Notes: generated by a model not told the origin, from the letters alone. DNA of 64,000 nt from Risungbinella massiliensis (GCF_000942395.1 NZ_LN812102.1:682017-746016); one strand, 5' to 3'. Positions 43,365 through 53,040 are shown, counted from the stretch's first letter. Translations and numbers: made by a program.

Positions 43365-44285
43365 TTATCTCCGCTTTGTGTAGTCTGCTTGCAATACCGC
43401 CATCGCGATCGAGTAGAGTTTCGCTTCTGCAGAATCTGCTCTAGAAGTCAAGATCACTGGTGCAGCCGCACCTAGAACGAGTGCTCCGATCTTTGCTTTT
43501 GCGAAGTAAACCATAGATTTGTATAAAATGTTTCCTGCTTCAATATCCGGAACAAGCAAGACATCCGCCTGACCTGCTACAGGTCCCGTTACACCTTTAT
43601 GTTCAGCCGATTCCAGCGAAATCGCGTTATCCAAAGCAAAAGGTCCATCTACCAAAGCGCCTTTAATCTGACCACGGCGGTTCATTTGTGACAGAGCTGC
43701 TGCATCTAAAGTAGCTTGCATATTAGGATTAACTACTTCCACCGCAGCCAATGCTGCAATCTTTGGTTCCGTATTTCCAAGAGAGTGACAGAAGTCGATG
43801 ATGTTCTGAGTGATCTGTGCTTTTTCTGGTAGTGTAGGCGCCACGTTTAAAGCAGGGTCTGTCACATGAATGAGGCGGTCAAAACCAGGAACCTCGAAAC
43901 TAGCAACGTGACTTAACACCTTACCTGTGCGCAACCCTTTTTCCTTGTTCAAAACAGCACGCAAGAAGTCGGAGGTTTGTACCATGCCTTTCATCATTAC
44001 ATCTGCACGACGCTCTTTCACCGCTGTTACCGCTAGGAGTGCTGCCTCTTGAACACTTTTAGCATGGGTTACTTCTTCTTCTGCCAATTCCAACCCAATT
44101 TCGGCTGCAATCTCCTTTATTTTGTCTTGATCTCCAAACAAGAGAAATTGTGCAATACCATGTTGTTTTGCGTCTCGTACTGCTTCTAATACTTCATGAT
44201 CGGCAGCTGCTGCCACAGCGACCGTTACGGATGGCAGCGATTCTGCTCTTTTTAAGATTTGTTCAAAAGTTGTCAATTTCTCCAC
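43365..44285 (-). CDS. ptb: Phosphate butyryltransferase
   Basis: The 306-residue protein belongs to the phosphate acetyl/butyryltransferase family: [20 protein letters not shown] at the start, [20 protein letters not shown] in the middle and a C-terminal [20 protein letters not shown]. It turns branched acyl-CoA into acyl-phosphate. Its normal partner, butyrate kinase (buk), is absent from this operon. As first gene of the operon it lies behind a sigma-54 promoter (44365-44381). Confidence 0.93.
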   Translation of the reverse strand: MEKLTTFEQILKRAESLPSVTVAVAAAADHEVLEAVRDAKQHGIAQFLLFGDQDKIKEIAAEIGLELAEEEVTHAKSVQEAALLAVTAVKERRADVMMKGMVQTSDFLRAVLNKEKGLRTGKVLSHVASFEVPGFDRLIHVTDPALNVAPTLPEKAQITQNIIDFCHSLGNTEPKIAALAAVEVVNPNMQATLDAAALSQMNRRGQIKGALVDGPFALDNAISLESAEHKGVTGPVAGQADVLLVPDIEAGNILYKSMVYFAKAKIGALVLGAAAPVILTSRADSAEAKLYSIAMAVLQADYTKRR

Positions 44286-44364
44286 GTTCTACACCTCTAC
44301 TCGATTGTTTGCCTTCATTGTTCCCCAATGAAGAAAAATTTACGTTAACGGTCAATGGATAATA

Positions 44365-44381
44365 TGCAAGTCTCGTGCCAA
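44365..44381 (-). promoter_or_regulatory. Sigma-54 (-24/-12) promoter of the bkd operon
   Basis: TTGGCACGAGACTTGCA on the minus strand matches the sigma-L/sigma-54 consensus TGGCAC-N5-TTGC exactly. It lies about 80 bases upstream of the ptb start, directly downstream of the gene for the sigma-54 activator BkdR. Confidence 0.93.
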
Positions 44382-44423
44382 CCCGCGTAATTTGAAAAAC
44401 CGTTAGCTTTCCCATTTCGCATC

Positions 44424-44468
44424 TGCAAAATTCTGCACAACATACAATTAAATCTGCAAATTACTGCA
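44424..44468. promoter_or_regulatory. Two upstream activator dyads (probable BkdR sites)
   Basis: TGCAAAATTCTGCA (44424-44437) and TGCAAATTACTGCA (44455-44468) share the arms TGCAAA/TGCAGW and are 31 bases apart, i.e. three helical turns. They lie 43-88 bases upstream of the -24 box, the typical range for enhancer sites of sigma-54 activators. The second overlaps the bkdR stop codon. Confidence 0.7.
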
Positions 44469-46215
44469 TCGATATACCATATTTTTCTAATTTGTAATAG
44501 AGACTTCGAATGGAGATCCGAAGGTGCTTCGCCACTTGTCCTTTATGGTTACCAAACTCTTCCATCGTACGATGCAAGATCTCTTTCTCTGCCATTTCTA
44601 ACTGCTCTTTGAGAGAAACAACATGATTCTTTGGTTTAACTTCCATCCCATCGGATTGGATCAGCATTGGAAAATGTTCTTTTTCCATTACTTGATCCGA
44701 GAACTTCATCTGAATCATCGCTCGTCCTAATAAGTTTTCTAGCTCACGGACATTTCCTGGGAAATCATACGATTGAAGTAGTATTTCCACCTCTTCTGAG
44801 AGTCCTGTCACATTTCGCCCATATTCTCTATTCAGTTTGTGAATCAGGTACTCTGTCAATTTTAACAAGTCATCTTTTCGCAAACGCAGGGGAGCGATAT
44901 GAATAGGAAAAACATTTAGACGATAATATAAGTCCTCACGAAATCTACGTTCCTGTATTGCTTGTTCCAAGGGGACATGGGTCGCAGCAATCACTCGCAC
45001 ATCCACTGATATCACCTTGGTTCCCCCGACCCGAACCACCTCTTTTTCTTGCAAAACGCGGAGTAGTTTTGCTTGCGTAGATAGGTCCATTTCTCCAATT
45101 TCATCGAGGAAAATCGTTCCTCCGCTCGCTTCTTCAAAGAGACCTTTTTTTCCACCGCGCCTAGCTCCGGTAAAAGCCCCTTCGTCATAGCCAAACAGCT
45201 CACTCTCCAATAGAGAGCCAACTAGTGCCGCACAGTTAACCCTCACAAAAGGGCCTAACCTACGTTGACTTGCATTATGTATGGCATGTGCAAAAAGCTC
45301 TTTCCCTGTACCTGACTCACCTCTAAGTAACACTGTTGCCCGGGTGGTCGCTGCTTGCTTTGCTTGTTGAATTGCAAATTTCATCTCTTCGCTTTCCCCG
45401 ATAATGTCTTCAAACAAATATTTTGCTTCTAGACGGCGAATGATACTCTTGGCACGCATAAGATCTTGGCTCAACTTCTCCAACTCTGAACGATCATGGA
45501 TGATTCCAACACTACCTTTGCACTGCGTTCCCACCAAAATCGGTGCCACATTCACGACCACTTCCTTGCGGTTTGGTCCTACTTTGAGTTGTACTCCTCT
45601 TACTGGTTCTTGAGTTTGGAGTACCTGCCGATGCATGCTTTCTCCCTCGGCGATATCTACTTCTGCTGGCTTTCCTATTACTTGTTCTGATGTGAGCCCA
45701 GTGAGTCGGGTATATGCTGGATTGATCAAAAAGCCTTTTCCATCCGTGTCTACTACGGAAATCGCATCATCAAAGGAATTGATGATCGCTTGAAAAAAGC
45801 TTTTCATCCCTTCTAGATCATGAACTTGTTGAGTAAGCTGTTCCAATTCTTTTACATTGTTTAGTGAAGTGGTCTGACCACTACTAGTTAATAATACAAG
45901 CCACTGTATGATGGTTTCCCAAACCTCTAAATTATCACCAGAAATGATCAAAGACTTACTTCCGTTAGGCAAATCCCTCAGTAGTTTCCTATTCGAGAAG
46001 TCTACTATTACATTGGGTTCCAGTTGGAGAAAAGGTTGGATTGACTTGGCAGTAGGGATCGGAACCGAGATCTTTTCCCCTGTCTCCGTCAGCCAAAACG
46101 GCTTATCTTCATTTGAAACATACCCAATCCATTCCACCCACTCAGCAACTTTTTGCAAGGAAGCAAACGAACGATACGCCTCATCAGGAGCCCCTACCAT
46201 CACCAATTTTAGCAT
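44461..46215 (-). CDS. bkdR: Sigma-54-dependent activator of the bkd operon
   Basis: The 584-residue protein has an N-terminal sensing region, a PAS domain (about residues 138-235, [20 protein letters not shown]), an AAA+ sigma-54 interaction domain with Walker [17 protein letters not shown], the sigma-contacting GAFTGA loop and Walker [13 protein letters not shown], and a C-terminal Fis-type HTH ([19 protein letters not shown]). It should turn on ptb-bcd-lpdV-bkdAA-bkdAB-bkdB in response to branched-chain amino acids. The ATG at 46215 follows AGAAGGTG. The matched promoter and sites lie directly downstream. Confidence 0.94.
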   Translation of the reverse strand: MLKLVMVGAPDEAYRSFASLQKVAEWVEWIGYVSNEDKPFWLTETGEKISVPIPTAKSIQPFLQLEPNVIVDFSNRKLLRDLPNGSKSLIISGDNLEVWETIIQWLVLLTSSGQTTSLNNVKELEQLTQQVHDLEGMKSFFQAIINSFDDAISVVDTDGKGFLINPAYTRLTGLTSEQVIGKPAEVDIAEGESMHRQVLQTQEPVRGVQLKVGPNRKEVVVNVAPILVGTQCKGSVGIIHDRSELEKLSQDLMRAKSIIRRLEAKYLFEDIIGESEEMKFAIQQAKQAATTRATVLLRGESGTGKELFAHAIHNASQRRLGPFVRVNCAALVGSLLESELFGYDEGAFTGARRGGKKGLFEEASGGTIFLDEIGEMDLSTQAKLLRVLQEKEVVRVGGTKVISVDVRVIAATHVPLEQAIQERRFREDLYYRLNVFPIHIAPLRLRKDDLLKLTEYLIHKLNREYGRNVTGLSEEVEILLQSYDFPGNVRELENLLGRAMIQMKFSDQVMEKEHFPMLIQSDGMEVKPKNHVVSLKEQLEMAEKEILHRTMEEFGNHKGQVAKHLRISIRSLYYKLEKYGISMQ

Positions 46216-46330
46216 CCTAGCACCTTCTCCATTTTTCTGTTCCCTTCCCATATTAACATATCATCTAGAAAGAATGATGGGTTTGCGATAACATGAAAAG
46301 TATGAAAAAGGAAGGGCGGAAATTACAAGT

Positions 46331-46636
46331 ATGAAACCAGTTATCCAACGAATTATCGCAATTACTTTGGTTTGCTTACCAGGAGTGCTGGCTATCTATG
46401 GTTGGACAACACTTCGAGACCTCTTTTTTGAATACACCGCTGGTGGAGATTTCCAATGGTTGCCCTTTTTAAAAGGAATTGGAGCATTTGGAATGGGACT
46501 ATTTATAATCGGACATTTCATATTTTATCGGGAGAAAAAAAATTATAAAGTACAGGATAAGCTACTAACGGAAGAAGAACGGGCAGAAAAAGCACGGAAT
46601 AAGAAAAAAGGCGGGAATTTTTTAGAGAAGGTGTAG
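46331..46636 (+). CDS. yqzF: DUF2627 (YqzF) membrane protein
   Basis: The 101-residue protein has two transmembrane segments (about 7-30 and 46-66) around TLRDLFFEYTAGGDFQWLPF and a basic C-terminal tail. It matches YqzF of Bacillus, which also lies next to bkdR in the opposite orientation. Function is unknown. Confidence 0.8.
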   Translation: MKPVIQRIIAITLVCLPGVLAIYGWTTLRDLFFEYTAGGDFQWLPFLKGIGAFGMGLFIIGHFIFYREKKNYKVQDKLLTEEERAEKARNKKKGGNFLEKV

Positions 46637-46661
46637 GAAAAAACCATTTGGATAGATAACC

Positions 46662-46704
46662 AACGACGATCATATAAATTAGTATGATCGTCGTTGTTAT
46701 TACA
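46662..46704 (+). terminator. Terminator after yqzF
   Basis: AACGACGATCATA and TATGATCGTCGTT form a perfect 13-base stem followed by GTTATTA. The stem is strong while the T run is weak. Confidence 0.7.
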
Positions 46705-46869
46705 AGTTTCTGGTCCAATGAAGAGATAAAAAAACTTCGAAGAAACCGAATCGAAATCATTACTCTTAATAATATTATTGATAGTTATCTAAATATAATG
46801 TAAATTTAAATTAGTTGATTAATCATCAAAAAAATCCCCTTACTTTATCGTTATTGCTCTTCCGTTATA

Positions 46870-46929
46870 AGACAAACTCCTCCTTTCATAGAGATCTATA
46901 TATACGATCTAATGGAAGGAGGTTTTTTT
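46870..46929 (+). promoter_or_regulatory. Ribosome site buried in a terminator-like hairpin before sod
   Basis: CTCCTCCTTTCATAGAGATC (46875-46894) pairs with GATCTAATGGAAGGAGG (46906-46922), and seven T follow up to the ATG at 46930. The stem contains the whole GGAAGGAGG ribosome site, so the same fold could stop transcription or hide the ribosome site. This suggests control of the superoxide dismutase gene by RNA structure. Confidence 0.6.
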
Positions 46930-47874
46930 ATGCAGTATGACTGGCTGGATTGGATGAAAAAACCACTTAACGATATGCTTCAAGACTGTCAACAGCAGGC
47001 AGAATTTTTTCCACAAGAAGAACAACAAGAGATTCTTGGGCGTTTTCGAGCTCTTACCCGTTCCATCAAATATGCGATACAACCCGCTACTTATTACCAA
47101 GCATGGGAAGAATTAATCGCATTACAACGATATTGTCGTGAACGAAGAGAACTTCTAACACTAAGTATTCAAGATACGGAAGATTCCGAAGTGGAACCTT
47201 CCGCAATTGAAAAAGATTCTACAGCTATTTCTGTAGCACCTTATCGACCTGTACCGATTGGTCAACACAAATTACCTCCCTTACGCTATAGTTATGATGC
47301 TTTGGAACCATATATTGATCGAGAGACGATGAGAATTCATCATGCTGAGCTACATCAAAAATATGTAAATGATCTCAACAAGGCAGAAAAACAATTACAA
47401 AACGCACGCGAAAAAAGGAATTACGATCTAGTCAAGCATTGGGAACGGGAACTAGCTTTTAATGGTGCTGGTCACTATCTTCATACTATCTTCTTTGACA
47501 TCATGAGTCCTGGTGCTGGTGGCGAACCAAAAGGAGACTTACGAGATCAGATTATTCGAGATTTTGGTAGCTATCGGGCATTCAAAGAACATTTTTCCCA
47601 GGCTGCTGAAAAAGTAGAAGGTGGAGGTTGGGCGCTCTTAATCTGGAGTCCAAGAGCACAACGCTTGGAAATTCTCCAAGCAGAAAAGCACCAAAACCTC
47701 TCACAACAAGATCAGATTCCGATCCTTGCACTCGATGTATGGGAACATGCTTATTATTTGAAATACCCCAATAAACGAAAAGCATATATTGAGAACTGGT
47801 TTAAAGTGGTTGATTGGAACCGAGTCAATGATCGCTATGATACTGCACGTCGTGTCTTATGGCAACCGTACTAG
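46930..47874 (+). CDS. Fe/Mn superoxide dismutase with N-terminal extension
   Basis: The C-terminal 205 residues (from about 112) form a complete SOD: KLPPLRYSYDALEPYIDRET, and metal ligands in IHHAELHQKYV, NGAGHYLHTIFF and LDVWEHAYYLKY. About 110 residues precede it, helical and rich in Gln/Glu, as in SodF-like proteins of Bacilli, with no known function. It converts superoxide to peroxide and oxygen. The ATG at 46930 follows GGAAGGAGG; an in-frame ATG at 46912 lies in the leader hairpin. A small basic protein gene follows 15 bases downstream. Confidence 0.88.
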   Translation: MQYDWLDWMKKPLNDMLQDCQQQAEFFPQEEQQEILGRFRALTRSIKYAIQPATYYQAWEELIALQRYCRERRELLTLSIQDTEDSEVEPSAIEKDSTAISVAPYRPVPIGQHKLPPLRYSYDALEPYIDRETMRIHHAELHQKYVNDLNKAEKQLQNAREKRNYDLVKHWERELAFNGAGHYLHTIFFDIMSPGAGGEPKGDLRDQIIRDFGSYRAFKEHFSQAAEKVEGGGWALLIWSPRAQRLEILQAEKHQNLSQQDQIPILALDVWEHAYYLKYPNKRKAYIENWFKVVDWNRVNDRYDTARRVLWQPY

Positions 47875-47889
47875 AGGGGGAAAGCGGAA

Positions 47890-48126
47890 ATGGCAAAAAA
47901 GACACGAAACAGAGAAAGAGCAACCCAACGACCGAAAAAAGGAAAATATACTAACATCGCCAATTTCTTTTACCAAGAACAAGTAGCACCTCTGGAAAAA
48001 GCATACCGGCAACATATGCAAAGCAAACAATATGAATTAGCTGAACAAGCATTTGCACAATCTAGAATAAAACGGGACGAATATCGACAAATTCTATATC
48101 GTAGAGAAAAAAAGCAGGTACCATAG
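47890..48126 (+). CDS. Small basic protein downstream of sod
   Basis: The 78-residue protein has a basic N-terminus (MAKKTRNRERATQRPKKGKY) and a helical remainder with Gln and Tyr. GAGGGGGAAAG precedes the ATG. It lies 15 bases after the superoxide dismutase gene and before a shared terminator, so it is co-transcribed. I do not recognise it; nucleic-acid or spore-coat binding is only a guess from its charge. Confidence 0.6.
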   Translation: MAKKTRNRERATQRPKKGKYTNIANFFYQEQVAPLEKAYRQHMQSKQYELAEQAFAQSRIKRDEYRQILYRREKKQVP

Positions 48127-48134
48127 GATCATCT

Positions 48135-48173
48135 AACGCTAAGGAGTAACCTTTCCATTAGCGTTTTTCTTTT
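48135..48173 (+). terminator. Terminator of the sod operon
   Basis: AACGCTAA pairs with TTAGCGTT and an inner GGAGTAACCTTTCC pairs too, followed by TTTCTTTT. Confidence 0.8.
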
Positions 48174-48277
48174 GCACTTTTTAAGATGACCAGATTGTAC
48201 TCATTTCTCCTACATATCTTTCATCATTTTTTCAATCGGAAGAGGCAAACTACACAAAAACAAAAAGGATGTAGTAT

Positions 48278-49147
48278 ATGTCTAGTACAAAACAACCCAA
48301 ACCTACCTTTCCAGCACAACATCAAACACAGCAACCTGGAATAGAGAGCCAGATGAACCCGCTACCTGAATTTGATCGCAAGACATACCGTGGTTCTGGA
48401 AAATTACAAGACAAAGTGGCAATTATCACGGGGGGAGATAGTGGAATTGGACGTGCTGTTGCAATCGCTTTTGCCAAAGAAGGTGCACATGTTGTAATTA
48501 GCTACCTAAATGAAGACACAGATGCAAAAGCAACCCAATCCTACATCGAAAAATTTGGGCGTAACTGTCTCCTTATTCCAGGTGACATCGGGCAAGAAAC
48601 ACATTGTCAAAAAATAATTGAAACAACCATGAATGAACTCTCTCGAATTGATACATTAGTTTTGAATGCCGCCGAGCAGACTCCTCAAGATATGATCACC
48701 AATATCACTAATACTCAACTAGAAAAAACGTTTCGTACCAATCTATTTTCCATGTTTTACTTGACCAAAGCAGCTTTGCCACATCTTCTCACCGGGAGTA
48801 GCATCATTACCACTACTTCGGTCACAGCTTACTTAGGCAATGAGCAACTTCTTGATTACTCCGCTACCAAAGGGGCAATTACTACCTTTACCCGCTCTTT
48901 GGCACTACAGTTGGTAAAGAAGGGAATACGAGTAAATGGAGTAGCTCCTGGTCCGATCTGGACGCCACTCATCCCTTCCACTTTCCCACCTGACCAAGTA
49001 TCTACCTTCGGTTCCACCACTCCGATGGGTCGAGCTGGACAACCTGTCGAGTTAGCGCCTACTTATGTTTATCTGGCATCAGAAGATTCTTCTTATGTAA
49101 CAGGACAAGTGATACATGTAAATGGAGGGGAAGTATTGAACGGGTAA
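48278..49147 (+). CDS. SDR oxidoreductase (YdaD/YhxC-like)
   Basis: The 289-residue protein has the extended N-terminus of general-stress SDRs (a Pro/Gln-rich tail up to about residue 45), the cofactor motif TGGDSGIGRAVA, NAAEQ in place of the usual NNAG, catalytic Ser in TTTSVTAYLG and YSATKGA for Tyr/Lys. NAD(P) is the likely cofactor and the substrate is unknown. An AAGGATG site lies upstream and the gene is monocistronic. The NAAE motif is shared by members of this subfamily. Confidence 0.88.
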   Translation: MSSTKQPKPTFPAQHQTQQPGIESQMNPLPEFDRKTYRGSGKLQDKVAIITGGDSGIGRAVAIAFAKEGAHVVISYLNEDTDAKATQSYIEKFGRNCLLIPGDIGQETHCQKIIETTMNELSRIDTLVLNAAEQTPQDMITNITNTQLEKTFRTNLFSMFYLTKAALPHLLTGSSIITTTSVTAYLGNEQLLDYSATKGAITTFTRSLALQLVKKGIRVNGVAPGPIWTPLIPSTFPPDQVSTFGSTTPMGRAGQPVELAPTYVYLASEDSSYVTGQVIHVNGGEVLNG

Positions 49148-49213
49148 TAATTAATAAATGTAAGTTAGATTTATCACTATTCCCAGTTGCAAACAGCCAA
49201 GATTAGAATATAA

Positions 49214-49246
49214 ACAAACTCCTAACTTCTGTTAGGAGTTTGTTTG
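49214..49246. terminator. Bidirectional terminator, overlapping the ABC exporter end
   Basis: ACAAACTCCTAAC and GTTAGGAGTTTGT form a perfect 13-base stem with a four-base loop. It serves the SDR gene; its right arm covers the last codons of the convergent ABC exporter gene. Confidence 0.75.
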
Positions 49247-51037
49247 GGATGGACTGTTTTTTTCTTGTACCACCCCAGGCATCAAATCCCGTTGAAATTG
49301 ATGTTGTACCAGTTCTTGGTAAAGGGAATGGTTTTCTAACAGTTCATGGTGGGTACCGGTTCCTGTTACTTCACCCTTCTCCAATACTACAATCTGATCA
49401 GCATGAACTACTGTAGCCAAACGGTGGGCGATTACAAGCGTCGTACGCCCTTCCATTAGTGTCTGAAGCGCTTGTTGCACCGCCACTTCAGACTGTGAAT
49501 CCAGATTGGAGGTTGCTTCATCTAACATTAAGATTGCAGGATCTTGTAGCAGTGCACGAGCAATCGCGATTCGCTGACGTTGACCTCCTGACAGCTTGAT
49601 TCCTCGTTCCCCCACTTCCGTGTCCAGACTTTGAGGTAGCTCCTCAATAAATTCTAATGCATTAGCTAATTTGGCAGCGTACTTCAACTCTTCCTCTGTC
49701 ACTTCCCGTTTCATTCCATAACAGATATTCTCTCGAATCGTACCTGCTAGAAGCGGACTTTCTTGTGAAACATAGCCAAATTGAGAACGCCATGCCCGTA
49801 GCGAAAAATCTTCGATCGGAGTTCCACCCTGATAAATCTGACCATCAGTTGGTTGGTAGAAGCGTTCTAATAGAGAAAAAAGCGTTGTTTTCCCTGCTCC
49901 GCTAGGACCAACGATGGCCGTTACCTTACCTGGTGGTATCTCAAGCGATACATTTCGGATAACTGGATCATTATCTCCATAGCCAAAGCGAACATGATCC
50001 AATTTTAAACTTTTGGTCGGTTTGACATCGACTAATCCTTCATCTTCTAGCTCCTCATCCCAATCTAGGATTTGATGAAGTCTTTCTGTCGCACCCATTG
50101 CTTTTTGTAGACTAGTGAAGAATCGAGCAAATAAACTCATTGGTGTTACTACCTGAAAAAGATACAAAATAAAAGCAACTAATTCGCCTGCGGTAAGTGC
50201 TCCAGTCGCTACCCGCACCCCACCATATCCGATGACTGCAACCAACATAATCGTCATCAATAAGAAGATAAGCGGTTGTAAGATGGAGATAATCTTGGCC
50301 TCTCTCAGTCCAAACTGAAACAAATGGGAGATCTTCTGAGAACCTTGATCCTTTTCATGGTCTTCTGCTACATATGATTTGACCAACCGGATCTCGGAGA
50401 CGATTTGTGTTAACATACTAGTCAGACCGGCTGTCTCTTTTTGCAAGTCACGTGAGATAAAATAAATCTTACGCCCCATCGGACGAATCAAAAGGAATAT
50501 GACAGGTAGAATTCCTAATATAACGAGTGACATCTGCCAGTCCAGATAAAAGAGTACCGCAATAGCACCGATAATCGAGATCACACTAGAGAACATCGTA
50601 ACCAAATGGTTAGACACTAGGTCTTTGATTTGAAGAGTATCATTGCTAATTCGACTGATGATATCTCCTGAACGGTGCTGGTCAAAATAGGAGACCGGAA
50701 GAACAAGTGTCTTGTTCCACAGTTTCCGACGTAAGTTAAGGACAACACTTTCTCCAACATAAAAGAGAAAATACGTGGAAATCGCTCCTGCTATCGCCTG
50801 AAGGAGAAAAGCTCCTGCCAATAAACCGATCACTCCAGGGGATAACGAGGTAGCGGACAAATCATCTACTAAGTTCTTGGTAAACCAAGGGACGATTAAA
50901 CTAGCTAACGTTTGAATAAGGGAAAGTCCAATTGCTAAAGTTAACAATACTTTGGACACTTTAGTATCTCGAATAAGTCCATAAAACTTTTTCCAATCTA
51001 AACGTTCCCTTTTTTCTGGTTTAGGAGTTTCTTGCAA
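49232..51037 (-). CDS. ABC exporter (half-transporter)
   Basis: The 601-residue protein has six membrane segments (about residues 20-310) and a C-terminal ATPase with Walker A GPSGAGKTT, signature LSGGQRQRIAIARAL, Walker B ILMLDEATSNLD and the H-loop VIAHRL. Such half-transporters pair up to export drugs, lipids or peptides, and the substrate cannot be told. The start is a TTG with AAAGGA upstream. It is monocistronic and ends within a terminator stem. Confidence 0.92.
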   Translation of the reverse strand: MQETPKPEKRERLDWKKFYGLIRDTKVSKVLLTLAIGLSLIQTLASLIVPWFTKNLVDDLSATSLSPGVIGLLAGAFLLQAIAGAISTYFLFYVGESVVLNLRRKLWNKTLVLPVSYFDQHRSGDIISRISNDTLQIKDLVSNHLVTMFSSVISIIGAIAVLFYLDWQMSLVILGILPVIFLLIRPMGRKIYFISRDLQKETAGLTSMLTQIVSEIRLVKSYVAEDHEKDQGSQKISHLFQFGLREAKIISILQPLIFLLMTIMLVAVIGYGGVRVATGALTAGELVAFILYLFQVVTPMSLFARFFTSLQKAMGATERLHQILDWDEELEDEGLVDVKPTKSLKLDHVRFGYGDNDPVIRNVSLEIPPGKVTAIVGPSGAGKTTLFSLLERFYQPTDGQIYQGGTPIEDFSLRAWRSQFGYVSQESPLLAGTIRENICYGMKREVTEEELKYAAKLANALEFIEELPQSLDTEVGERGIKLSGGQRQRIAIARALLQDPAILMLDEATSNLDSQSEVAVQQALQTLMEGRTTLVIAHRLATVVHADQIVVLEKGEVTGTGTHHELLENHSLYQELVQHQFQRDLMPGVVQEKNSPSQTNS

Positions 51038-51334
51038 ACTATACCCATCCTTTGTCTCATGCTATTTATCCATTTATTTCACCTAGTTAATTATAAGTGG
51101 CTGCTTGTGGAAAAACAATCCATTCAAAATATATTGCATTTAAACCAAATGGCAGACCATTTTCATAAATACATCCTTTCCTTACTTCGAAAAATAGATA
51201 ATTTTCATGGTAATTTGATTTTGGATCAGGATAACTTTATATTCAAGTTCTAAACAACAACTTTTATCCCTACTTATTCTCCAAACATTTCATTTCCGAA
51301 GATTTGCTATAATAGGAAAGAAGGAGGGATCAAA

Positions 51335-52096
51335 TTGCTACCAAACAATGCGAACTTTGGAACAGTCGCTGAACAATATGACCTCTATCGCAATGATTTC
51401 CCTATTCACTTATTCGAATCTCTACAGAATTTAGATATCAAGATAACCAATAAGCGCATTTTGGATCTAGCTTGTGGAACGGGTGTGTTAAGCCGATTCC
51501 TTCAAAATTCAGGTGCAGATGTTGTTGGTGTCGATGCATCCAAAGAACTCTTGGAACAGGCAAAGAAGCATCAATCCCCTATAGAGTATCTTCAAGGAAC
51601 GGCCGAGAAAATCCCCATGGATGACGCCTCATTTGATATGGTGACAATTCTACGTGCATGGCATTGGTTTGATCCTGTACAGGCATCCAAAGAAATAGCA
51701 AGAGTCCTAAAGCCAGATGGTCAGTTATTGATTATCAATACAGGAAATAACCCTCACCCCATTTTAGATCAAACCTTTGAGATCGCTTCCAACTATATAC
51801 CAGAAAAAGAGATACGTACTCCGATCCCTAGTTTATTCGGTTTTTCCATCCATAGTTTGGAAGAGTTACATCAACAGGGGCTTCAAGCTTTTTTGGCGTG
51901 GCAAACTGAATACGAGGTTTCGTTTGATGTAAATACATGGTTGGGCAGGGTCTCTACCTTATCGTGGTATAGTAATTTAAACAACACACAACGTATAGAG
52001 TTACAAAAGCGCCTACATAGCAAATTTGCCACCTATTCTAATTTTGCTCTCCCACATTTTTTTCGTATTGTAGCATTACAGAAAAAGTCAATATAG
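51335..52096 (+). CDS. Class I SAM-dependent methyltransferase
   Basis: The 253-residue protein has the SAM-binding motif ILDLACGTGVLSRFL (about residue 42), an acidic second-strand end in VVGVDASKELL, and the LRAWHWFDPVQASKEIARVL segment common to this group, which resembles TAM/YcgJ-type enzymes. The start is TTG after AAGGAGGG; a TATAAT box lies at about 51308. The acceptor is unknown. The gene is convergent with spo0A and shares a terminator with it. Confidence 0.88.
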   Translation: MLPNNANFGTVAEQYDLYRNDFPIHLFESLQNLDIKITNKRILDLACGTGVLSRFLQNSGADVVGVDASKELLEQAKKHQSPIEYLQGTAEKIPMDDASFDMVTILRAWHWFDPVQASKEIARVLKPDGQLLIINTGNNPHPILDQTFEIASNYIPEKEIRTPIPSLFGFSIHSLEELHQQGLQAFLAWQTEYEVSFDVNTWLGRVSTLSWYSNLNNTQRIELQKRLHSKFATYSNFALPHFFRIVALQKKSI

Positions 52097-52116
52097 ACTG
52101 TATATTGAAAAAATAG

Positions 52117-52150
52117 AACCGTTACTCTTTGTGGAGAAACGGTTTTTTTC
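52117..52150. terminator. Terminator between methyltransferase and spo0A
   Basis: AACCGTT and AACGGTT frame a partly paired stem (TCT/GGAGA) with seven T on the plus strand. It may end both convergent genes. Confidence 0.7.
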
Positions 52151-52180
52151 GCTTGATAACGTATTCCATTGTTTTTTTCG

Positions 52181-52975
52181 TTAACCTGCTCGATGTTCGA
52201 TACGTAGCTTATCCGCTACCATCGCAATAAACTCACTATTGGTTGGCTTTGCTTTGGTTACATTGATCGTATAACCAAAGAGAGACTTGATCGAATCCAT
52301 ATTCCCTCTACTCCATGCTACTTCAATAGCATGTCGAATGGCACGCTCTACCCGACTAGAAGTGGTGTTGTATTTTTCGGCAATCCGAGGATATAGTGTT
52401 TTCGTGATCGAGCCTAAGAGATCAATTTCGTTATATACCATGGTGATTGCTTCTCGCAGATAAAGATACCCTTTAATATGAGCAGGAACACCAATTTCAT
52501 GGATCACATTGGTGATATTGGCATCTAAGTTATTGGGTTTTGAACTGGATGTAGATACTGGCACTGTTGCTGTTGTTTTTACACGAGGAGATGAGGTTGG
52601 CATATCTACTAACTGTCGAATACGGTTGGTGAGAACATCCATATTAAACGGTTTCAAAATGTAATAAGAGGCGCCTAACTCCACTGCACGCTGTGTCACA
52701 TTTTCTTGTCCGAATGCAGTTAACATCACGATCTTGGGTGCTCTAGGCAATGATATTTCTTGAAGTTGCTCTAAGACTCCTAGCCCATCTAAATGAGGCA
52801 TAATAATATCTAAAACCAAAATATCTGGTACTTGTTGTTTCAACATCTCCATAACTTCGCCGCCGTTGTGAGCTACTCCAATCACTTCAATATCTTCTTG
52901 GGATGCTAAATGATCCCGAAGTAATTCAGCAAACTCACGATTATCATCAGCGAGAGTTACTTGTATTTTTTTCAA
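52181..52975 (-). CDS. spo0A: Sporulation master regulator
   Basis: The 264-residue response regulator has a receiver domain with the acidic pair Asp10/Asp11, phospho-acceptor Asp56 in [11 protein letters not shown] and a conserved Lys in ILKPF, a variable Ser/Thr-rich linker (about 125-150) and the Spo0A effector domain with the recognition helix in [20 protein letters not shown]. Phosphorylated by the phosphorelay, it starts sporulation. The start is TTG with GGGGGAG. A sigma-H promoter overlapping a 0A box lies upstream, as in Bacillus. Confidence 0.97.
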   Translation of the reverse strand: MKKIQVTLADDNREFAELLRDHLASQEDIEVIGVAHNGGEVMEMLKQQVPDILVLDIIMPHLDGLGVLEQLQEISLPRAPKIVMLTAFGQENVTQRAVELGASYYILKPFNMDVLTNRIRQLVDMPTSSPRVKTTATVPVSTSSSKPNNLDANITNVIHEIGVPAHIKGYLYLREAITMVYNEIDLLGSITKTLYPRIAEKYNTTSSRVERAIRHAIEVAWSRGNMDSIKSLFGYTINVTKAKPTNSEFIAMVADKLRIEHRAG

Positions 52976-53013
52976 AACAAGCTCCCCCTAACCGGTTCCT
53001 CAGATATCTTTCA

Positions 53014-53040
53014 ATTCGACATAGTTAGTCTGTCTTCCTT
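53014..53040 (-). promoter_or_regulatory. Sigma-H promoter and 0A box of spo0A
   Basis: On the minus strand AAGGAAGA (53033-53040) and CGAAT (53014-53018) are 14 bases apart, a good sigma-H pattern. TGTCGAA, the exact core of the Spo0A binding box, overlaps the -10 element (53015-53021), so autoregulation is likely. Confidence 0.8.

Noticed and set aside
51032-51253. Plus-strand frame of 73 codons upstream of the methyltransferase gene
   Set aside because: It has no ribosome site, overlaps the start of the ABC exporter gene and is AT-rich intergenic sequence.
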